Part shown: piece by piece, positions 57,316 through 64,000 of the stretch
Numbering within the stretch: the first letter of the stretch is position 1
Layout of the letters: the number at the start of each line of letters is the position of its first letter
Source of the DNA: Schlegelella aquatica
Lineage (GTDB): Bacteria > Pseudomonadota > Gammaproteobacteria > Burkholderiales > Burkholderiaceae_C
Assembly: GCF_026013905.1 (NCBI RefSeq)
Contig: NZ_CP110257.1
Coordinates: 1,674,001-1,738,000 of the forward strand
DNA: 64,000 bases
Direction of reading: 5' to 3'
Notes under the pieces: model-generated
The model's input: only the letters and a program-made list of their open reading frames with translations
Told to the model about the DNA's origin: nothing
Database searches by the model: none
Translations under genes and position numbers: made by a program

Positions 57316-58250
57316 GACGAAAAGGCCTCCTTCAGTACGGCAGCGCCTGCGGCTTGCGCCTCCTGGGCTTCGGGGATCGCCCGGCCCATCTTGATGAAAT
57401 CGTGCGTCACTCCGCGATACACGTCGAGCTCCACCGCCACGCCCGCCATGCGCAGGCGGTCGGCGTAGGCGATGCCCTCGTCGGCCAGGGGGTCGCATTC
57501 GGCGACGCAGACCCATGCCGGAGCCACGCCTTCCAGGTCGTCCGCGTTCAGCGGCGCGAACCGCCAGTCGTTGCGGTGGTGGTGACCGATGTAATGATCG
57601 AAGAACCAGTCGATCGCCGCACGCTCCAACACGAACCCCTGCGCGAAGAGCCGATGCGATCCGGTGTCCTGGTGCGCGCAGGTGCCTGGCGTGATGAGCA
57701 GTTGCGCGGCCAGCCCAAGGCCATGGTCTCGCGCCAGGATCGCGCACACCGCGGCGAGCGTGCCGCCCGCGCTGTCGCCCCCCACCGCGAGCCGGCCGCC
57801 GTCGAGCCCCCACTCGGCGGCCGCGGGCCCGAGCGCGCGCAACGCCGCCCAGCAGTCCTCCACCGCGGTCGGAAAGCGATGCTCCGGCGCCAGGCGGTAC
57901 TCGTAGGACACCACCGCACAACCCGCGCGCAACGCCAGCTGCCGGCACAGGCTGTCGTGCGTCTCGATGCTGCCGATCGTGAAACCTCCGCCGTGGAAGT
58001 ACAGCAGCACGGGCAGCCGCTCGTGCGAGGGTGCATACAGGCGGGCGCGTCGCAGGCTGCCGTCGGCCGCGGGCAAGTGCAGGTTCTCCACGCGCGGCAG
58101 CGGCGCACGGGGCAGGTCCAGGATCTCGGCGGCCGCCTCATAGGCGGCGCGCGCCTGCTCGACCGGCAACTGGTGATACGGCGTGTGGTTGGCGCGGCGG
58201 ATGCGGTCGAGCACGCCGCGCATCTTCGGGGTGAGCAGACTCTGGCTCAT
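57312..58250 (-). CDS. Alpha/beta hydrolase (hormone-sensitive lipase family)
   Basis: The 312-residue protein has the HSL markers: oxyanion motif YFHGGGFTIGS, nucleophile GDSAGG, an Asp in VAECDPLADEG and a His in GVTHDF. It would hydrolyse short or medium acyl esters. It forms an operon with the thioesterase-GNAT gene, all suggesting acyl or ester metabolism. A TATGCT hexamer lies at 58314-58319 on the minus strand. Confidence 0.9.
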   Translation of the reverse strand: MSQSLLTPKMRGVLDRIRRANHTPYHQLPVEQARAAYEAAAEILDLPRAPLPRVENLHLPAADGSLRRARLYAPSHERLPVLLYFHGGGFTIGSIETHDSLCRQLALRAGCAVVSYEYRLAPEHRFPTAVEDCWAALRALGPAAAEWGLDGGRLAVGGDSAGGTLAAVCAILARDHGLGLAAQLLITPGTCAHQDTGSHRLFAQGFVLERAAIDWFFDHYIGHHHRNDWRFAPLNADDLEGVAPAWVCVAECDPLADEGIAYADRLRMAGVAVELDVYRGVTHDFIKMGRAIPEAQEAQAAGAAVLKEAFSS

Positions 58251-58419
58251 GGCTCCTCTCGGCGACGGCCCTGGTGGGCAGGGATTGCGTGTGTTCCCAG
58301 GGACGCGCGCCGCAAGCATACTGGCCCTTGCGCACCGACGCGCGAGCCGAGCCCCGCGCCGGTGCACCGACGACTGCGCGCCACGGTGTCGCGCAGGTGA
58401 CAACGATGCAGGGTGCGAC

Positions 58420-59556
58420 ATGGCGTTGATCTACTACCTCACGCAGATCCAGTTCGACTTCGGGGCGATTGCCCTGCTGCCGCAGGAGTGCGAGCGCATC
58501 GGCATACGACGCCCGTTGGTGGTGACGGATGCCGGCGTGCGTGCCGCCGGCGTCTTGGACCGCGCACTCGCGGCCCTGCCCGGATGGCCCGTCGCCGTCT
58601 TCGATCAGACGCCGCCCAATCCCACCGAGGCGGCCGTGCGCGCGGCCGAGGCGGTGTTCGCGGCCGCTGGCTGCGACGGGCTGATCGCGGTGGGCGGCGG
58701 CTCCAGCATCGACCTCGCCAAGGGCGTGGCGATCGCGGCCCGGCACCCGGGCCCCCTCAAGACCTACGCGACGATCGAAGGAGGCAGCCCCCGGATCACC
58801 GAGCGTGCGGCGCCCCTCGTCGCCGTCCCGACGACTGCGGGCACCGGCAGCGAGGTGGCCCGCGGCGCGATCATCATCGTCGACGACGGCCGCAAGCTCG
58901 GCTTTCACTCCTGGCACCTGCTGCCCAAGGCGGCGATCTGCGATCCCGACCTGACGCTCGGCCTGCCGGCCGGCTTGACCGCCGCCACCGGAATGGACGC
59001 GATCGCCCATTGCGTGGAAACCTTCATGTCCGCGGCCTTCAACCCGCCCGCCGACGGCATCGCGCTCGACGGGCTCGAACGCGGCTGGGCCCATATCGAG
59101 CGGGCCACCCGCAACGGCCAGGACCGGGAGGCGCGCCGACAGATGATGAGCGCCTCGATGCAAGGGGCGATGGCCTTCCAGAAGGGCCTGGGCTGCGTGC
59201 ACAGCCTGAGTCACAGCCTGGGCGGCGTGAACCCGAAGCTGCACCACGGCACGCTCAATGCGATCTTCCTGCCCGCGGTGGTGCGCTTCAATGCCGACGC
59301 CGAATCGGTCCGCGCCGAACGCCGTCTGGAGCGCATGGCTCACGCGATGGGGCTGCGCTCAGCCAGCGAGGTGCCGGATGCGATCCGCACGATGACGGCG
59401 CGGCTCGGCCTGCCCACCGGGCTGCGGCAACTGGGCGTGGAGCCCGGCTGGTTCGATCGCATCATTCAGGGCGCGATGGCCGACCATTGCCACAAGACCA
59501 ATCCACGGCCGGCGAGCGAAGACGACTACCGCGCGATGTTGGAAGCCTCGATGTAG
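58420..59556 (+). CDS. Iron-containing alcohol dehydrogenase family
   Basis: The 378-residue group III dehydrogenase has GGGSSIDLAKG, PTTAGTGSEV and the metal-binding residues D and H of MDAIAHCVE, HSLSHSLGG and HHGTLNA. It oxidises alcohols or reduces aldehydes with NAD(P), usually with Fe2+. It is divergent from the hydrolase operon. Confidence 0.92.
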   Translation: MALIYYLTQIQFDFGAIALLPQECERIGIRRPLVVTDAGVRAAGVLDRALAALPGWPVAVFDQTPPNPTEAAVRAAEAVFAAAGCDGLIAVGGGSSIDLAKGVAIAARHPGPLKTYATIEGGSPRITERAAPLVAVPTTAGTGSEVARGAIIIVDDGRKLGFHSWHLLPKAAICDPDLTLGLPAGLTAATGMDAIAHCVETFMSAAFNPPADGIALDGLERGWAHIERATRNGQDREARRQMMSASMQGAMAFQKGLGCVHSLSHSLGGVNPKLHHGTLNAIFLPAVVRFNADAESVRAERRLERMAHAMGLRSASEVPDAIRTMTARLGLPTGLRQLGVEPGWFDRIIQGAMADHCHKTNPRPASEDDYRAMLEASM

Positions 59557-59561
59557 GCGCT

Positions 59562-60752
59562 TCACAAGGGCTGCACCCGGTCGGCCGGACACCCGGCCTC
59601 CAGCCACTGCGCCCACTCGTCGGCAAGCCGGCGGCTTTCCTCCACCGCCCGGCTCCAGACCGCGATGCGCCCGTCGAAGTCGAAGCCGTAGCGCTTGAAG
59701 TCGGTGCGGTCGGGCAGTTTGCCGTTGGGCAGCGTGCGGATCCACTCGGGGTTGGGCGCCAGCACGATGAGATTGTCGAGATGCGGCGTCGGCCGGTGGC
59801 GGCCCTTCCACATCTTGTCGAGCCACCCGGGCACGAGCGAGCGCTGGAAATGCGGGTACAGCGCCAGGCCCCCTCGGCACTCCGCCTGTGCCTCGGCCTC
59901 CGCCGCGATGGAGCTGTAGTTCCAGTGCAGGTGGTAGTCGGTGATGCCGCCATCCCAATAGGCGCCGGGCGGCGCGCCGGGAATGTCGTGGACGGCCTGC
60001 AGCACGAAGGGAATCGAGCACGAAGCCAGCAGCGCGGGCTTGAAGTTGTGCTCGCTCAGCGGCACGCCCCGGTACGGCAGATCGTGCAGTTGCAGGGGCA
60101 GCCGCGATCCCGGGCTCGAGAAGACCACGCGCTCCAGCCACCACCCCAGCCCGCGGCGGCTCGCGCTGTTGCACAGGACGGCCCCGAGATAGCCCAGCGG
60201 GGTCCGGACCTTGCCTTCGCGCGAGAGGATGTGACGCCCGCGTGAAGTGACGATGTGCAAGGTGTAGCGCGGATGGGCGATCACCTCCGCGATGCGACCG
60301 TCGAAGAAGGCATCCAGAGCCGCCGAGAACCGGCGGCTGACCTGCGCGGCGCTCGGCGTGCGTCGTCCGGGCTCGGGCTCGTAGCGCTCGTGGATGTAGT
60401 CGTGCGCCAAGCGGCGGAACTGCCGCGCCGCGTCGTGCATCGCCCCGGTGGCCATGCGCCATGCCCCGATCGAGGCCCCGATCAGATGCACCGGGTGCGC
60501 GCTGGCCGCCAGCCACGTCCCGAAGATGTGTTCGTCCAGCGGGCCGAGGATCAGCCCCTTGGGCCCGCCCGCGGCGCCGGCGACGATGCGAATGTCCTCC
60601 GGGCTCAGCCCGTGACGGCGGATGTGCTCCCGGGCGCGCGGCCCGGCATGGATGTGTAGTGCGTGCATCGGAAACGACAGCGCGCCCGCCCGCGAGGGCA
60701 CGGCGCGCACGACGGGGGCGGTCTCGCCCGCAGCGGGCGGCGGGACCGGCAT
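59562..60752 (-). CDS. Patatin-like phospholipase family protein
   Basis: The 396-residue protein has a GGPKG oxyanion-like segment (AGAAGGPKGLI), the nucleophile GASIGAWR, and the catalytic Asp in YWDGGITDYH. Patatins hydrolyse acyl chains from lipids. The ATG at 60752 overlaps the sodC stop (TGATG), so the genes are translationally coupled; an internal ATG at 60668 is an alternative. Confidence 0.85.
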   Translation of the reverse strand: MPVPPPAAGETAPVVRAVPSRAGALSFPMHALHIHAGPRAREHIRRHGLSPEDIRIVAGAAGGPKGLILGPLDEHIFGTWLAASAHPVHLIGASIGAWRMATGAMHDAARQFRRLAHDYIHERYEPEPGRRTPSAAQVSRRFSAALDAFFDGRIAEVIAHPRYTLHIVTSRGRHILSREGKVRTPLGYLGAVLCNSASRRGLGWWLERVVFSSPGSRLPLQLHDLPYRGVPLSEHNFKPALLASCSIPFVLQAVHDIPGAPPGAYWDGGITDYHLHWNYSSIAAEAEAQAECRGGLALYPHFQRSLVPGWLDKMWKGRHRPTPHLDNLIVLAPNPEWIRTLPNGKLPDRTDFKRYGFDFDGRIAVWSRAVEESRRLADEWAQWLEAGCPADRVQPL

Positions 60753-61381
60753 CAGGACTTCTGGATCACGGCGCACGCCAGCCGCCCGCCCGCGTTGCCG
60801 GTGGGCTGGCTGGTGTAGTCGTCCGGGTTGACGTGGACGATGAGGCCCTTGCCCACGATGTCGGTGGCGCCTCCGGTGCCCACTTCCATGCCGGTCATCA
60901 TGAAGCGCGTCTCGGCCACACCGTTCGCATCGGCGCGAAGGTTCGGCATGTCGCCCGCGTGCCGCTCGGTGCCCGAGAAATGCCCGTGCGGCTTGCCCGT
61001 CGGGTTGAAGTGCCCGCCGGCGCTCATGCCGTCGGGGCTGGAGCAGTCACCCTTTTCGTGGACGTGGAAGCCGTGTTCCTGGTTGGGCTTGAGGCCGGTG
61101 ACACGAGCGAACACCATCACCGCGTGCCGGTGCTGCTCGAAGCGCACCGTACCCGCCGTGGCATTCCCTTGGGTGGGCTGAAGCATGGCGACGGCTTGCG
61201 CGCCCGGGTACATCGGCCCGGCGCCGGGCCCCGGCCCCGGGCCGGGCCCCATCCCGGGGCCGGGCCCCATCCCAGGGCCGGGCCCCATCCCAGGGCCGCG
61301 ACCCTGGCCGTACATGCCATGGCCACAGGCGCTCAGCAGGGCGAGTGCCGCGACGGGTGCGAGTGTGCGTAGTCTGAGCAT
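60752..61381 (-). CDS. sodC: Cu/Zn superoxide dismutase, lipoprotein-like
   Basis: The 209-residue protein starts with a lipoprotein signal (LALLSACGHG, lipobox Cys about 19). A low-complexity MGPGPG repeat linker (about 28-55) follows, then the SodC domain with copper and zinc ligands (GFHVHEKGDC, GGHFNP, HAGDMPNL) and LIVHVNPDDY. It would dismutate superoxide in the periplasm. Confidence 0.93.
   Translation of the reverse strand: MLRLRTLAPVAALALLSACGHGMYGQGRGPGMGPGPGMGPGPGMGPGPGPGPGAGPMYPGAQAVAMLQPTQGNATAGTVRFEQHRHAVMVFARVTGLKPNQEHGFHVHEKGDCSSPDGMSAGGHFNPTGKPHGHFSGTERHAGDMPNLRADANGVAETRFMMTGMEVGTGGATDIVGKGLIVHVNPDDYTSQPTGNAGGRLACAVIQKS
61239..61292. repeat. 18-bp tandem repeat within sodC linker
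   Basis: Three near-identical 18-bp units (GGGCCGGGCCCCATCCCA in plus orientation) encode the Met-Gly-Pro linker. Length variation between strains is likely. Confidence 0.9.
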
Positions 61382-61560
61382 GTGGTGTCTCCTTGTGAGG
61401 ACGCGAACGGGACAAGGGCCCGGGTTGAGCCTCCCCGGCCCCGAGCCTCACGCATCTTCGTCCGAGCCGGCGTCTCCCACAAGTCGGGCCGGTAACAGCA
61501 TGCCTCCAAGCAGCGGCCGCGCCGGCCGGTCGCCGTTCGACCGCCGGCTCGGCGGCGCGC
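61382..61560. other. Intergenic region between tex and sodC
   Basis: The 179-bp gap contains several GC-rich inverted repeats but no clear promoter elements or TTG-N8-CAA site. An AAGGAG ribosome-binding site precedes sodC. Confidence 0.3.
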
Positions 61561-63909
<2,349 letters not shown>

Positions 63910-64000
63910 CCGGTAAGGGTTCGGAAAGCCGCGCAGTTTGCCATAGGGGGCGAGGCCACCGGCCGCGCTCGCAGGCAGGGGCTCCTTGCCTTATGGCTCA

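Overview
The window is very GC-rich, densely coding DNA. Gene families such as PhaB, HolB–Tmk–MltG, YgfZ, DUF4936 and two-component systems suggest a betaproteobacterium of the order Burkholderiales; genus was not determined. I recognise no rRNA, tRNA, insertion sequence, prophage or CRISPR array.

Layout. Positions 1-3447 hold the 3' part of a NarX-type sensor kinase, its NarL-type response regulator and a Crp/Fnr-family regulator. Positions 3600-49400 are an accessory block of stress and dormancy genes: Lon, a ClpP paralogue, PhaB, host-attachment protein, four universal stress proteins, a CapA-like metallophosphatase, a diaminopimelate-dehydrogenase-like protein, archease beside a broken rtcB, two CBS-domain genes (one frameshifted), two HPF-type ribosome hibernation proteins, a PRPP synthetase, a phosphoribosyltransferase, two related APH-fold kinases, PEP synthase, a GGDEF cyclase, a broken polX, a second Crp/Fnr regulator, a P-type ATPase, a flavodoxin, a truncated OTCase-like protein, a toxin-antitoxin pair, a c-type cytochrome and three sensor-kinase loci. 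From about 49500 to the right end the content becomes ordinary housekeeping: tatD, pilZ, holB, tmk, mltG, ygfZ, small hydrolases, sodC and tex.

Regulation. The main result is a recurring 14-bp dyad, roughly TTGMK-N4-CGCAA, in front of most accessory genes. Its centre lies 31 or 32 bp from the centre of a -10-like hexamer (TAGAGT, TAGATT, TAAGCT, TACAGT and similar). That is the geometry of a class II Crp/Fnr-activated promoter. Several of these -10 boxes lie only 5-7 nt before the start codon, which predicts leaderless mRNAs. Two Crp/Fnr regulators with FNR-like recognition helices but no FNR-type iron-sulfur cysteines are encoded here and are the obvious candidates to bind the sites.

Interpretation. 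The gene content (USPs, CBS protein, HPF, P-type ATPase, APH-AAA kinase, CapA-like protein, phosphoribosyltransferase, archease/RtcB) closely parallels the DosR dormancy regulon of Mycobacterium tuberculosis, but here it is apparently wired to a Crp/Fnr-type switch. Several members (rtcB, polX, one CBS gene, a hybrid kinase) are internally deleted or frameshifted while their promoters remain, so the island looks to be partly decaying. Two dispersed repeat families sit at gene 3' ends in the same block.
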